Shown here one piece after another: positions 35,570 to 44,568 of a stretch of 47,627 bases of DNA. The translations under genes and the position numbers were made by a program. The first letter of the stretch is position 1. Each line of letters opens with the position of its first letter. The notes under the pieces are model-generated. The model was given only the letters and a program-made list of their open reading frames with translations. It had not been told where the DNA came from and did no database searches. The stretch spans positions 2,255,976 to 2,303,602 of the forward strand of contig NZ_MDTU01000001.1 in NCBI RefSeq assembly GCF_001720395.1, in the 5' to 3' direction. The stretch is from Piscirickettsia litoralis (GTDB lineage: Bacteria; Pseudomonadota; Gammaproteobacteria; Piscirickettsiales; Piscirickettsiaceae).

Positions 35570-36397
35570 ATGACAGAAAATAAAGAGAACGGTGAGAAAC
35601 TACAAAAAGTTCTTGCTCAGTTAGGACTGGCATCACGACGGGAGATCGAGCGTTGGATTAATGATGGTCGGGTGATGGTCAATGGTGAAGTAGCCCAAAC
35701 GGGTATGCGTGTAACGCCTGATGCTAAAGTTATTGTTGATGGTAGACTCGTCAAACTCATTCAAAAAGAAGAGCGCCCTCGGGTGATTCTGTACAATAAG
35801 CCTGAAGGTGAAGTCTGCACTCGTGATGATCCAGAAGGGCGCAAGACCGTCTTTGATAATTTACCCAGTTTAAAGCAAGGCCGTTGGATTATGGTTGGCC
35901 GCTTAGATATTAATACCGGTGGTTTATTATTATTTACAACGAGCGGTGAATTAGCGAATCATTTAATGCATCCACGCTATGAAATCGAGCGAGAATATGC
36001 GGTGCGTGTATTGGGTCAAGTTACAGATGAAACGATTATTAACCTTAAAGAAGGGGTTGAACTCGATGATGGCCCGGCGTCTTTTGATCGCATAGAGTAT
36101 AAAGGTGGTGATGGGGCGAACTGTTGGTATCATGTGATTTTACGTGAAGGGCGCAATCGTGAGGTGCGCAGGCTCTGGGAGTCTCAAGGGGTAAAAGTAA
36201 GCCGTTTAATGCGTGTGCGTTATGGTAGCGTCAGTTTACCGCGTCGGGTGCCGCGAGGTAAGTGGGAATATATCGAAGGCAAAGCGCTGGATAAACTCGC
36301 TGAGTCGGTGAAGTTTTCTATCCCAGAAATGCCAAAGAAAAAACAAGGACAATCAAGAAAACCACAAGCCGAGCGCAATAGACAACGGCGGCGGTGA
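35570..36397 (+). CDS. rluB: 23S rRNA pseudouridine synthase B (RluB)
   Basis: Makes pseudouridine 2605 (E. coli numbering) in 23S rRNA. An S4 RNA-binding domain at the N-terminus (KLQKVLAQLGLASRREIERWINDGRVMVNG) precedes the RsuA/RluB catalytic domain, where the catalytic Asp is in GRLDINTGGLLLFTTSGELA. The C-terminus is a basic tail (KKKQGQSRKPQAERNRQRRR), as often in RluB, which explains the 275-residue length. Last gene in the operon with yciO-scpA-scpB; a terminator follows. Confidence 0.95.
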   Translation: MTENKENGEKLQKVLAQLGLASRREIERWINDGRVMVNGEVAQTGMRVTPDAKVIVDGRLVKLIQKEERPRVILYNKPEGEVCTRDDPEGRKTVFDNLPSLKQGRWIMVGRLDINTGGLLLFTTSGELANHLMHPRYEIEREYAVRVLGQVTDETIINLKEGVELDDGPASFDRIEYKGGDGANCWYHVILREGRNREVRRLWESQGVKVSRLMRVRYGSVSLPRRVPRGKWEYIEGKALDKLAESVKFSIPEMPKKKQGQSRKPQAERNRQRRR

Positions 36398-36408
36398 TGG
36401 TTAAGCAA

Positions 36409-36437
36409 AAGAGCTCAAGCTAAGAGTTCTTTTTTTT
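36409..36437 (+). terminator. Rho-independent terminator after rluB
   Basis: AAGAGCTC pairs with GAGTTCTT (one G-T pair) around AAGCTAA, followed by a run of eight T. It closes the yciO-scpA-scpB-rluB operon. From 36438 to 36691 the DNA is very AT-rich and holds no gene. Confidence 0.85.
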
Positions 36438-36691
36438 AGCTGAATTTTATGCAGAGATTATTTTAAAAATCCATGGAAAATCAAAAGGTTTGTAATGTTT
36501 AGAAGCAGGCCACGATGAGCGGGATAATCCTTCTTACACGAAATTTAATAAGATAAATTGATTTTTTTAAGTTGTTTTAATTTTTTAAAAAATACTATAT
36601 CAGTAAATGCTATTTTATCTGTGATTAATCGTATTTTTATTTTATTGATATAAATTTTTATTTTAAAAATTAAAAATAATAAAAGGTCTTT

Positions 36692-37630
36692 ATGTCTAGG
36701 TTGAAATTTAATCAAAAGCGAGATTTTCTGGAACTATGCCCTGAAGTTAGACAAAAGGGTATGTGCTCGCATTTAAGCCGACTTTGGATATTGTGGCATG
36801 ACTTAAAACTATCAACAAGCAAGGAAGACTTGCCTGACTATAAAAAGTTTGTTCTTGCTTATGCTGAGAAAAATAAAGGAAAATATAAAGACGTTAAGGA
36901 ATATACAGGAAAGCTTTTTCCTCCTCTTGACTCTTCAGGAAAAGAACTAGATTTCAGTGCCCCAAAAAATCGATGGATACGAGATCATGTAACGATTAAT
37001 CATTGGCCAGATAATTATAAAAGTGTGTTATTTGAATATACTGATAGGTTAAAAAATGCGGATACTGTTCAGGCTAAAGATATTTTAGAATTACAAGAAG
37101 TATTTAAACCTGATTGTCAGTACTACCTTCTTATTGGCTTCATTGAAAGAAACCACGCTGTTGCTATTAGGATTAAAGGGAAAAATAATTATATAACTTT
37201 CGATCCAAATCATGGTGAGCATCATGTAGGTGATAGAAAAAGTTTATTAAAAATTTTTGGAATTCATGCTAGTCAAAAAGTTTTATTGAGTCTTTATCAG
37301 TCAAAGATATCGAGGGCTATGAAATATTCGAAGTGGGTGCCTGACCGTCATTCTGCTTGCTGTCAATGTTGTGATAATCCAATATCTCCAGGCTTATTAT
37401 CGACTGGAAAGCATCATTGCAGGTTGTGTGGCCATGTTATCTGCTCTGATTGTACTAACCAAGTTGATGCTATGTATAGGCCCTTATACAAAAATGAAAT
37501 TATAATAGGTGGAGAACGTATAATCCCTATAAATTCACCAAAAAGAAAGATTGGATATCATAAGGAAAAAGTATGTTTTAAATGCAAAGCTCTATTAAAC
37601 CCAGTGTTAGCAGATGATAGATGGTGGTGA
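36692..37630 (+). CDS. Candidate effector: YopT-like (C58) cysteine protease domain fused to a FYVE zinc finger
   Basis: A 312-residue protein with two recognisable halves. The N-terminal half has a Cys-His-Asp set spaced as in YopT-type proteases: GMCSHLSRLWILW (Cys25), NHAVAIRIK (His155) and ITFDPNHGE (Asp171, the FDPNxGE string being characteristic of C58 peptidases). The C-terminal half has a FYVE finger: WVPD (215-218), C224-x2-C227, GKHHCRLCG (239-247) with C243/C246, C251/C254 and C295/C298, giving eight cysteine ligands and the basic patch that binds phosphatidylinositol-3-phosphate. FYVE is a eukaryotic endosome-targeting module and very rare in bacteria. Inference: a host-delivered protease directed to PI3P membranes. 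No secretion signal can be seen. AT-rich flanks and an IS remnant 18 bp after the stop suggest acquisition. Confidence 0.72.
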   Translation: MSRLKFNQKRDFLELCPEVRQKGMCSHLSRLWILWHDLKLSTSKEDLPDYKKFVLAYAEKNKGKYKDVKEYTGKLFPPLDSSGKELDFSAPKNRWIRDHVTINHWPDNYKSVLFEYTDRLKNADTVQAKDILELQEVFKPDCQYYLLIGFIERNHAVAIRIKGKNNYITFDPNHGEHHVGDRKSLLKIFGIHASQKVLLSLYQSKISRAMKYSKWVPDRHSACCQCCDNPISPGLLSTGKHHCRLCGHVICSDCTNQVDAMYRPLYKNEIIIGGERIIPINSPKRKIGYHKEKVCFKCKALLNPVLADDRWW

Positions 37631-37648
37631 AAAGGTTAACCTGCCATT

Positions 37649-37735
37649 GTAAGTAATTTTGTGTAAACGCCACGTTTAAATAGACTCGATTAAACAGCCT
37701 TCGAATTCAATCATCAACCGATTCAAGGCTGTTTT
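37649..37735 (-). mobile_element. IS256-family transposase 3' end and terminal repeat (remnant B)
   Basis: On the minus strand it reads KTALNRLMIEFEGCLIESI and stops at 37676-37678, the C-terminal tail of an IS256-type transposase, followed by an end-like sequence (GTTTACACAAAATTACTTAC). It shares 72 of 84 positions with the remnant at 28318. No transposase body remains. It sits exactly between the FYVE protein and the DUF2235-like gene. Confidence 0.7.
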
Positions 37736-37747
37736 CTAGTTTCCTAA

Positions 37748-39100
37748 TTATCTCTGAGCACTATCTAACTCTATAAGCCTTTTTAACCTTGTTAAAAGCT
37801 TATAAAATTTATCTTCATCATATCTCCTTACTGTTTTTTTTATTGTCTCTAATTGACTGTCGATAATTTGGGTTAATTTATGTATATAAAGTTTATATCT
37901 TCCAGTGTTATTTCTTGAAATAAATTCTATTTGACCCTGTATTACTTCAGCTCTTTTCTTATGTTTTAGTCTATGGCCTTTAAAATACATGCTAAATTCA
38001 GACTTTATGTCACTAGCTAATTGTTGAATTCGGCTACTTTCGCTGCCTGCTGTGTTGAAAAATATATCCAATAATTCAGGGATAGCTTCTGAAAGGCTCA
38101 GCATGCCTGCATCAGGAGCATTCACTAAACCTTGATTGACAAGAGAGTTTAAAGGAACTTTAGTAGGACTTTTACTGATAAAGCCTCTTTTTGATGAAGG
38201 GTGCTCTTTGTATAATTTGTCATATAGGGCCAAGCTCTCTCTAGATAACTTATTAATATTTCTTAAAAATAGGTCAGAATAACTCACTCCAGAAATCATT
38301 GATTTTCTTGCCATGGAAAGTAAGACAAGAAAGCCTGATGTTGACTCTACTCTTTTAAATTCAGAATTTGTCCTATTAGCAAGCCCTAAATTTTTCCCTG
38401 CAATTTGGCCATGATTTGCTCTAAAGTAATAATTATTAAATCTGCTATCGTGACTGAAATCTAGGGCACTAAAGCCAGGTGTGTTAAACATTCTAGAGTC
38501 AACTTCCCCAATATTACCACTGTCTGAATAATATACAATGCCTTCACAATCAACTTGGTCAGTAACTGAATAATAATCAAAACCCCTTCCTTTGAGTCCA
38601 TTACCGAGGAACTTACTAAAGAATAAAGTGCGATCTAGTGGTGAGCCTGGAACAGGGTCAATTAAATATAAATGGATTTTTTCAATTCGCTCCAAGTAGC
38701 CGGTGCGAGATGCTATGACTGTTTTCTTTACCATGTCAACTAATAGGTTAGTAGCAGCGGCAGCGCTCACAGCTCCCCTGGACCACCCAAAGAAAAAAAG
38801 TTTAAAATTTCCTGCATTTTTGGCAATTAAATCGATAATATAGTCGCATGCTCTTTTGCAATTGCTATACCAGTTATTTTGGCCAAGTTCTCCAGATCCC
38901 ATTCCTTTTAGCCCGGTTAAAGAAACATATGCTTTTTGTAATAGATGCGCGTTCTCGTATTCATCACGATAGGAGTCCATTCCAGGACCATCTATAATAA
39001 TTTTATACTTTTCTGTGCAGTTATTAAATAATGTTACTACATTTGTATCAGAGCCAGAATGCGAACCAGTGCCACAAAAAAATACACAGATATTAATCAC
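37748..39100 (-). CDS. DUF2235/Tle1-like alpha/beta hydrolase
   Basis: A 450-residue protein from ATG 39098-39100. The start VFFCGTGSHSGSDTNVVTLF is close to the DUF2235 opening (FxDGTxN..TNV..L). A nucleophile elbow FFFGWSRGAVSAA (Ser107) is followed by LYLIDPVPGSP (Asp148) and a His in RANHGQIAG (about 230), the layout of a serine lipase. Tle1 phospholipases delivered by type VI secretion belong to this family, so a membrane-lipid-cutting toxin or effector is possible. The C-terminal 200 residues are helical, Lys-rich and unlike other members. No immunity gene is seen beside it. Codon use and AT content resemble the adjacent FYVE gene. Confidence 0.65.
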   Translation of the reverse strand: MINICVFFCGTGSHSGSDTNVVTLFNNCTEKYKIIIDGPGMDSYRDEYENAHLLQKAYVSLTGLKGMGSGELGQNNWYSNCKRACDYIIDLIAKNAGNFKLFFFGWSRGAVSAAAATNLLVDMVKKTVIASRTGYLERIEKIHLYLIDPVPGSPLDRTLFFSKFLGNGLKGRGFDYYSVTDQVDCEGIVYYSDSGNIGEVDSRMFNTPGFSALDFSHDSRFNNYYFRANHGQIAGKNLGLANRTNSEFKRVESTSGFLVLLSMARKSMISGVSYSDLFLRNINKLSRESLALYDKLYKEHPSSKRGFISKSPTKVPLNSLVNQGLVNAPDAGMLSLSEAIPELLDIFFNTAGSESSRIQQLASDIKSEFSMYFKGHRLKHKKRAEVIQGQIEFISRNNTGRYKLYIHKLTQIIDSQLETIKKTVRRYDEDKFYKLLTRLKRLIELDSAQR

Positions 39101-39452
39101 TTAAAACCCTTAAATTATCTATAAAGCGAGCTATATCTAGTTGTAAAATTGGCCATTTTACTATTTATTTAATGGATTGCTAGTTAGAAAAATATTATTT
39201 TTATATATTGGTAGATAGGTTGTTTTAGAAATTGTAACATCTTGTCCCATCCTATTAGAATGGCCTGCACAAATTATGCTAGTTGTAATTAGCTGGTAAA
39301 GAGTTTTTCATCACAGTGCAGGGGCTGGCTTCAGGCAACGTTTGAGAATGGTCACAGGAAAATTATCGAGCAAGTCATCGACAATGAATGACACATCATC
39401 GTCTACAGGTTAACAAAGTTTCCTGTTATTTATTCATATATAGCCTGAAAAG
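39101..39452. other. Intergenic stretch with no recognisable gene
   Basis: About 350 bp between the DUF2235-like gene and the tRNA pair, AT-rich near 39110-39240. It must hold the promoter of the minus-strand hydrolase gene, but no convincing -35/-10 pair stands out. No gene or repeat is recognised. Confidence 0.5.
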
Positions 39453-39528
39453 TGGCGTCCCCTAGGGGGTTCGAACCCCTGTTACCGCCGTGAAAGGGCG
39501 GTGTCCTAGGCCACTAGACGAAGGGGAC
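39453..39528 (-). tRNA. tRNA-Glu (anticodon TTC)
   Basis: On the minus strand a full cloverleaf is formed: acceptor GTCCCCT with AGGGGAC, anticodon stem CCGCC/GGCGG around CTTTCAC (anticodon TTC), T arm AGGGG-TTCGAAC-CCCCT and an encoded CCA end. It lies 11 bp after tRNA-Ala and is transcribed in the same direction. Confidence 0.96.
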
Positions 39529-39539
39529 AGGCTGTTTTT

Positions 39540-39615
<76 letters not shown>

Positions 39616-39630
39616 AATAAAACGCTGATA

Positions 39631-39659
39631 ATTCTAATCTCCTTGTTCAATGAAGTCAA
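39631..39659 (-). promoter_or_regulatory. Promoter of the tRNA-Ala/tRNA-Glu unit
   Basis: On the minus strand TTGACT (39654-39659), a 17-bp spacer and TAGAAT (39631-39636), each matching the sigma-70 boxes at five of six positions. Transcription would start about 9 bases before the tRNA-Ala acceptor. Confidence 0.75.
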
Positions 39660-39773
39660 TAGTTTTTCTAAGGCTTTATTCGCTTTTTTTGTTTAAGTTG
39701 CGTATGTTAGATTAATTGAGCCGGCACTCGCTATGTTGGTCTTTTATCATTGAGTTTAGTTAAAGGGGCAGTA

Positions 39774-40444
39774 ATGAAAAAGTGGATGCTTAGCTTAATT
39801 CCATTATTGAGCTTGGGTTTAGTTGGAGCAGGTATGGCAGCACCGAGGGTGATTGATATCTCACATTATAGCGGCGTTATCCAATGGCCTCAGGCTGAAA
39901 AAAACAGGTGTTCGCACTGTTTTGATGAAGGCAACACAAGGAGACCAAGGAATAGACTCTCGTTTTGTTTATAATTTTACGCATGCGAGAGAGCAAGGAA
40001 TTAAAGCGATTCCTTATCATGTGTATTCTTATCAAGATAATGGTAGTAAACAGATCAACCACATTTATAACGTGTTAAAGCAAGTTGGTGATATTAGACC
40101 GGCTGTTCTTGCGATTGATATCGATAGCATTTATCGCCACCATGATCAAAAAAGACATCACTCAGCTCAACCATTTTTTCCAAGAGTTAAATAAGAGTTG
40201 GCTAGATAAGAAAAACCATACCCAGGTGATTGTCTATGTGTCTGTTAAAACTTTACCTTTACTTGACTCTTTGCCTGCATTAAAGCATGAGAGTATTTGG
40301 GCCGGCTATAGCCAAGATATGGGGCGTGTCTTTAAGTTATCACAAAAATATCCCGTTGCATTTACCCAGTATGCTGTAGGCAAAAGAGAGCTGTGGGCCA
40401 AAGGTGAGGTGGATTATGATGCACTGGGAAATTTATATGTCTAA
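39774..40444 (+). pseudogene. GH25-family lysozyme (muramidase), with two frameshifts
   Basis: When repaired, about 222 residues: a signal peptide (MKKWMLSLIPLLSLGLVGAG then MAAPR) and a GH25 domain opening VIDISHYSGVIQWPQ, with VRTVLMKATQGDQGID, IPYHVYSY and LAIDIDS (catalytic acidic region) and a C-terminal WAGYSQDMG..FTQYA. It would cut the MurNAc-GlcNAc bond outside the cytoplasm. The breaks are at seven A (39898-39904; removing one gives AEKTGVRTVLMK) and at one of the CC pairs near 40137-40141 (removing one C gives SIYRHMIKKDIT). ATG 39774 has AAGGGG 6 bases upstream. GH25 enzymes in Gram-negatives are often of phage or acquired origin; here no phage genes are near. Confidence 0.82.
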
Positions 40445-40461
40445 TGGGTTTTAATTAATAA

Positions 40462-40490
40462 AAAGGGGCGATGTATGGCCCCTTTAATTT
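40462..40490. terminator. Bidirectional terminator between the GH25 gene and pgi
   Basis: AAAGGGGC pairs with GCCCCTTT around an 8-base loop and is followed by AATTTTT on the plus strand. The A run before the stem gives a T run on the minus strand for pgi. Confidence 0.85.
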
Positions 40491-40528
40491 TTATAGCGTG
40501 ATCTATTTAACTTTAGATAAGCTTGGGT

Positions 40529-42152
40529 TTATTGGTGATTGCGAAAATAATTCACTAAACCTTGCGTCGATGCATCATAACCTTCGGAGCTTGATTCGCC
40601 TTGAAGTTGAGATAAGACCTCTTGACCGATGACTTTGCCTAACTCAACTCCGTATTGATCGAAAGAATTAATGTTCCAAATAATACCCTGAACGAAGACT
40701 TTATGCTCATAAAGGGCAATTAAGGCACCTAGGCTTTCAGGAGTGAGCTTATCATACATAATTGTCGTACTTGGTTGATTCCCTGAAATGGCCTTATGAG
40801 GAGCGAGGCGACGGGCTTCGTCTTTATTGATGCCTTGGCCTATCATTTCCTGGTAAACTTCATCTTCATTGCGTCCCCACATCAGGCCGCGTGTTTGGGC
40901 AAAGCAGTTGGCGACTAGCATCTGGTGTTGCTGTTGATAAGGGCTATGAGTGCGCAAACCGACGATAAAGTCCATAGGAATAAGCTCAGTACCTTGGAAG
41001 AGCATTTGGTGATAGGCGTGCTGACCATTAGTACCAGGTTGCCCCCAGATAACAGGCGCGGTTTGCCAGTTGACTTTCTCTCCTGTGACTTGGACATGCT
41101 TGCCGTTACTTTCCATATCAACTTGTTGGAAATGATTAGGGAATAAGGCGAGCATTTGTTCATAAGGTAATAAAGCGTGTGAACGAGTATTCCAAAAGTT
41201 AATATACCAAAGGCCAACTAAGCCCATCATGACTGGTAAATTTTCACTGAGGGGGGCTGATTGAAAGTGCTCATCCATATCGTGAGCGCCGGCGAGCAGT
41301 TTTTCAAAATTATCGAAACCAATAGCAAAAGCAATGGGTAAACCGATGGATGACCAGAGTGAATAGCGGCCGCCGACCCAGTCCCACATCGGTAGGATAT
41401 GATCGGGTAATATGCCGAATTCTGCGGCTTTTTCAGGCTTGCTGGTGCAACACATAAAGTGATGATTAGTTTGCTCTGTTGATAAACTCGCTTCTAACCA
41501 GCTGCGCGCTGATTTTGCATTGGCAAAGGTTTCTTGGGTGGTGAATGATTTAGAAGCGATGATAAAAAGAGTCGTTTCAGGCTTTAAATTTTTTAAGGTA
41601 TTGTGCAGTTGATTACCATCAACGTTGGAGACAAAGTGACAACGTACCTGCTTTTTATGATAAGGCGTTAAGGCTTCTGCCACCATCGCGGGGCCTAAAT
41701 CTGAACCACCGATGCCTAAATTGACAATGTCGGTAATAGCTTGACCTTGGGGGTAAAGAGGTGTTTGGCGGTGAATTTTATCGCATAAGCTCTGCATTTG
41801 AGCATGAACAGCGCTAATTTCATCGGCGATTTCTTTGGGCAATTGATCACGTTTTTGTGCGGGAATTCTTAAGGCAGTATGAAAGGCGGCACGATTTTCA
41901 GTGATATTGAGTTTCTTACCATGAGTTAAGGCGTGAATTTTATCAGCAAGCTGGCTTTCTTCGGCAAGTGCTGTGAGCAGTGTAATTGTGTCGCTGGTTA
42001 AGTGATTCTTACTAAAATCAATGGCTAAATGTGGGCCTTTTTTAAAATATTGATCAAAGCGCTTGCTGCCAGCAGTAAAGAGGTCGCGCAGGTGCGATTT
42101 TTTTTATTTCTTGTTGATGTTTGGCGAGCTGCGCCCAAGTTGCTGTCTTCAT
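40529..42152 (-). pseudogene. pgi: Glucose-6-phosphate isomerase, frameshifted
   Basis: Interconverts glucose-6-phosphate and fructose-6-phosphate. When repaired it has 540 residues, as usual. The N-terminus from ATG 42150-42152 (with AAGGAG 9 bases before it) reads MKTATWAQLAKHQQEIKK and then shifts at eight T (42098-42105); removing one gives KKSHLRDLFTAGSKRFDQY and one frame to the stop at 40529. Motifs: NLGIGGSDLGPAM, the active-site region FGDWVGGRYSLWSSIGLP (here MWDWVGGRYSLWSSIGL), and the C-terminal INSFDQYGVELGK. An intact-looking gene except for one homopolymer; central for sugar metabolism and partner of Pfp, GalU and Ugd. Confidence 0.95.
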
Positions 42153-42265
42153 GGCTGAGACTCCTTAAATAAATGTTGAAAGCAGTGTAGAGGCTTCCTA
42201 GGTGGCTTGCAATAGTGAAAGTCGGTACAATAGGTGGGTTCATCGTAATAGATAAGGCGATATCA

Positions 42266-43615
42266 ATGAGAGTAACCGTATTTGGTGCAGGCTATGTGGG
42301 TTTAGTGACGGCAGCTTGCTTTGCTGACCTTGGTAATAAGGTCATTTGTGTTGATGTGGACGAGAAAAAATTAGCACAACTTGCGACCGGCAAAAGCCCC
42401 ATTTATGAGCCGGGTTTGGACGAATTGCTTGTCCGTGGCCAAGAGTCAGGGCACCTAGAGTTTACTTCTAATATTCAATACGCTGTTGAGCAAGGTGAGT
42501 TTATTTTTATTGCTGTGGGAACACCATCAGAAGAAGACGGTTCGGCTGATTTACAATATGTGCTTTCTGTTGCTAAAAGTATCGGTGAACATATGAATGA
42601 CTATAAGCTGATTATTGACAAATCAACGGTTCCTTTGGGCACGGCTGATAAAGTACGCCAGACGATTAATAATGAGCTGGGTGCGCGTGGATTAGCTCAT
42701 GAGTTTGATGTTAGCTCTAATCCCGAGTTTCTAAAAGAAGGTGCGGCGATAGAAGACTTTATGTATCCGGATCGGGTTGTGATTGGTGTTGATAACCCGC
42801 AGGCTGAAAAGCGGTTGAAAAACTTATATACGCCGTTAACGAAGAAAAATAACTGTTTAATTGCAATGGATATTCGTTCAGCAGAATTAACAAAATATGC
42901 AGCCAATGCCATGCTTGCGACTAAAATTAGCTTTATGAATGAGATGAGCCAGCTGGCCGAGCGGGTCGGTGCTGATATTGAGATGGTGCGCCAAGGTATC
43001 GGTTCTGATTCTCGCATTGGTTATCACTTTATTTATCCGGGCTGTGGTTATGGTGGCTCTTGTTTTCCTAAAGATGTTCGTGCGCTGGTTCATACGGCCG
43101 CAGAGCATAGCTTTGATACGAAAATTTTAGGCGCGGTTCAAGAAGTTAATGAAAAGCAAAAAGAAACCTTATTAGATAAAGTATTACGTGAATTTAAAGG
43201 CCAACTTCGAGGTAAAACCTTCGCTGTCTGGGGGTTAGCGTTTAAACCAAAAACAGATGATATTCGTGAAGCCCCGAGTCGTGTATTGATGGAAGGGCTA
43301 TGGCAACACGGGGCGAAAGTCCAGGCCTATGATCCGGCCGCTATGAATAATATCCGTGCAGTATATGGCGAGCGGGATGATTTAAGCTTAGTTAAAAATG
43401 CTGAAGCCGCATTGCAGGGGGCGGATGCTTTAATTGTTGTGACCGAATGGGCTGAGTTTAGAAGCCCTGATTTTAAAGAAATTAAAAATATCTTAAAAAC
43501 ACCGGTAATTATTGATGGCCGTAATATTTATGATACCGAAGAGCTGCAAAATTTAGGTATTGTTTATCGTTGTATTGGTCGAGGTGAGTGGTTGATGAAG
43601 GATGTGCAATTATGA
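42266..43615 (+). CDS. ugd: UDP-glucose 6-dehydrogenase
   Basis: Oxidises UDP-glucose twice with NAD to UDP-glucuronate, a precursor of capsule, LPS or aminoarabinose. ATG 42266 ([19 protein letters not shown]) gives 449 residues; the frame opens at 42215, but that extension is not conserved. The Rossmann motif GAGYVG is at residues 7-12, [16 protein letters not shown] follows, and the catalytic cysteine is in [20 protein letters not shown] near residue 265. Its stop overlaps the galU start (ATGA), so substrate supply and use are coupled. Confidence 0.95.
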   Translation: MRVTVFGAGYVGLVTAACFADLGNKVICVDVDEKKLAQLATGKSPIYEPGLDELLVRGQESGHLEFTSNIQYAVEQGEFIFIAVGTPSEEDGSADLQYVLSVAKSIGEHMNDYKLIIDKSTVPLGTADKVRQTINNELGARGLAHEFDVSSNPEFLKEGAAIEDFMYPDRVVIGVDNPQAEKRLKNLYTPLTKKNNCLIAMDIRSAELTKYAANAMLATKISFMNEMSQLAERVGADIEMVRQGIGSDSRIGYHFIYPGCGYGGSCFPKDVRALVHTAAEHSFDTKILGAVQEVNEKQKETLLDKVLREFKGQLRGKTFAVWGLAFKPKTDDIREAPSRVLMEGLWQHGAKVQAYDPAAMNNIRAVYGERDDLSLVKNAEAALQGADALIVVTEWAEFRSPDFKEIKNILKTPVIIDGRNIYDTEELQNLGIVYRCIGRGEWLMKDVQL

Positions 43616-44481
43616 CTGTGATCAAAAAAGCGGTGTTTCCAGTCGCGGGGATGGGCACACGTTTTTTGCCTGCAACTAAAGCCACGCCTAAAGAAATGCT
43701 ACCTGTTGTGGATAAACCATTAATTCAGTATGCAGTTGAAGAAGCGGTAGCAGCGGGTGTTAATGAGTTGATCTTTGTGACTAGCTCAAATAAACGCGCG
43801 ATAGAAGATCACTTCGATCGTCACTATGAGCTGGAAAAACGCTTGGAAGAAGCAGGCAAAGATGAATTTTTATCGATTGTGCGTGATGTTTTACCCAAGG
43901 GGGTGAGTTGCTCATATGTTCGTCAGGCAGAGCCGTTAGGGTTAGGTCATGCGGTATTGTGTGCAGAATCTCTGGTCGGATCTGAGCCTTTTGCGGTGAT
44001 TCTTGCTGATGATTTAATTGCGAATGACGGGCCATTATGTTTAAGTCAGATGGTGGCAGAGTATAATAATAAGCAAGCCGATTGTGTCTTGGCGGTTCAA
44101 GAAGTACCTGAGCAAGATACCAATAAATATGGCATCGTTGCAACAGAGCAGTCTGGTCGTGTCACGTATATGGTTGAAAAACCAAAACCCGAAAATGCGC
44201 CTTCACGCCAAGCGGTCGTTGGTCGTTATATTTTATCCGCCGAGGTGTTTAAAGCTTTAAGAAATACAGCTAAAGGTGCCGGTGGGGAAATACAGTTAAC
44301 AGATGCGATTGCAGCAGTGCTAAAAAATCAATGGGTTTTGGCCTATGAATTTGCTGGCAAGCGTTACGATTGCGGCAGTAAGTTAGGGTTTCTTGAAGCA
44401 ACTTTGGACTATGCTTTGGATCACCCAGAGTTGGGTCAAGCCTGTCAGGAGTATTTACAGAAGCGGTTTAAGTCGGTTTAG
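43612..44481 (+). CDS. galU: UTP-glucose-1-phosphate uridylyltransferase
   Basis: Makes UDP-glucose from UTP and glucose-1-phosphate. The 289-residue protein shows the nucleotidyltransferase motif [22 protein letters not shown] (GxGTRxxxxTK..PKEM) at the start, VILADDLI (metal-binding Asp) near residue 130 and [20 protein letters not shown] (here [15 protein letters not shown]). It starts at ATG 43612, overlapping ugd. The ugd-galU order supports UDP-glucuronate production for surface sugars. A terminator follows at 44507. Confidence 0.96.
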   Translation: MTVIKKAVFPVAGMGTRFLPATKATPKEMLPVVDKPLIQYAVEEAVAAGVNELIFVTSSNKRAIEDHFDRHYELEKRLEEAGKDEFLSIVRDVLPKGVSCSYVRQAEPLGLGHAVLCAESLVGSEPFAVILADDLIANDGPLCLSQMVAEYNNKQADCVLAVQEVPEQDTNKYGIVATEQSGRVTYMVEKPKPENAPSRQAVVGRYILSAEVFKALRNTAKGAGGEIQLTDAIAAVLKNQWVLAYEFAGKRYDCGSKLGFLEATLDYALDHPELGQACQEYLQKRFKSV

Positions 44482-44506
44482 AGTAGGTATTTATTAATCA
44501 GAAAAC

Positions 44507-44536
44507 AGTGTGCCCTCATGGTTGGGCACACTTTCT
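44507..44536. terminator. Terminator between galU and the cyd operon
   Basis: A 9-bp perfect stem, AGTGTGCCC with GGGCACACT, around an 8-base loop, followed by TTCT on the plus strand and GTTTTCTG on the minus strand. It lies between convergent units and may serve both. Confidence 0.8.
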
Positions 44537-44568
44537 ACTTGCAAAGCAAAGTTTATTTATTTAAGCAC

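Noticed and set aside
35400..35636. Poly-Leu minus-strand frame
   Set aside because: It is the reverse of the CAAGAG repeat inside scpB.
28318..37735. Composite transposon bounded by the two IS256-like ends
   Set aside because: Both are same-strand right ends only, and the DNA between them is conserved housekeeping (yciO-scpA-scpB-rluB, yciB-bolA).
39330..39420. Coding-like fragment (QATFENGHRKIIEQVIDNE)
   Set aside because: Only about 20 codons, no start or ribosome site and no family.
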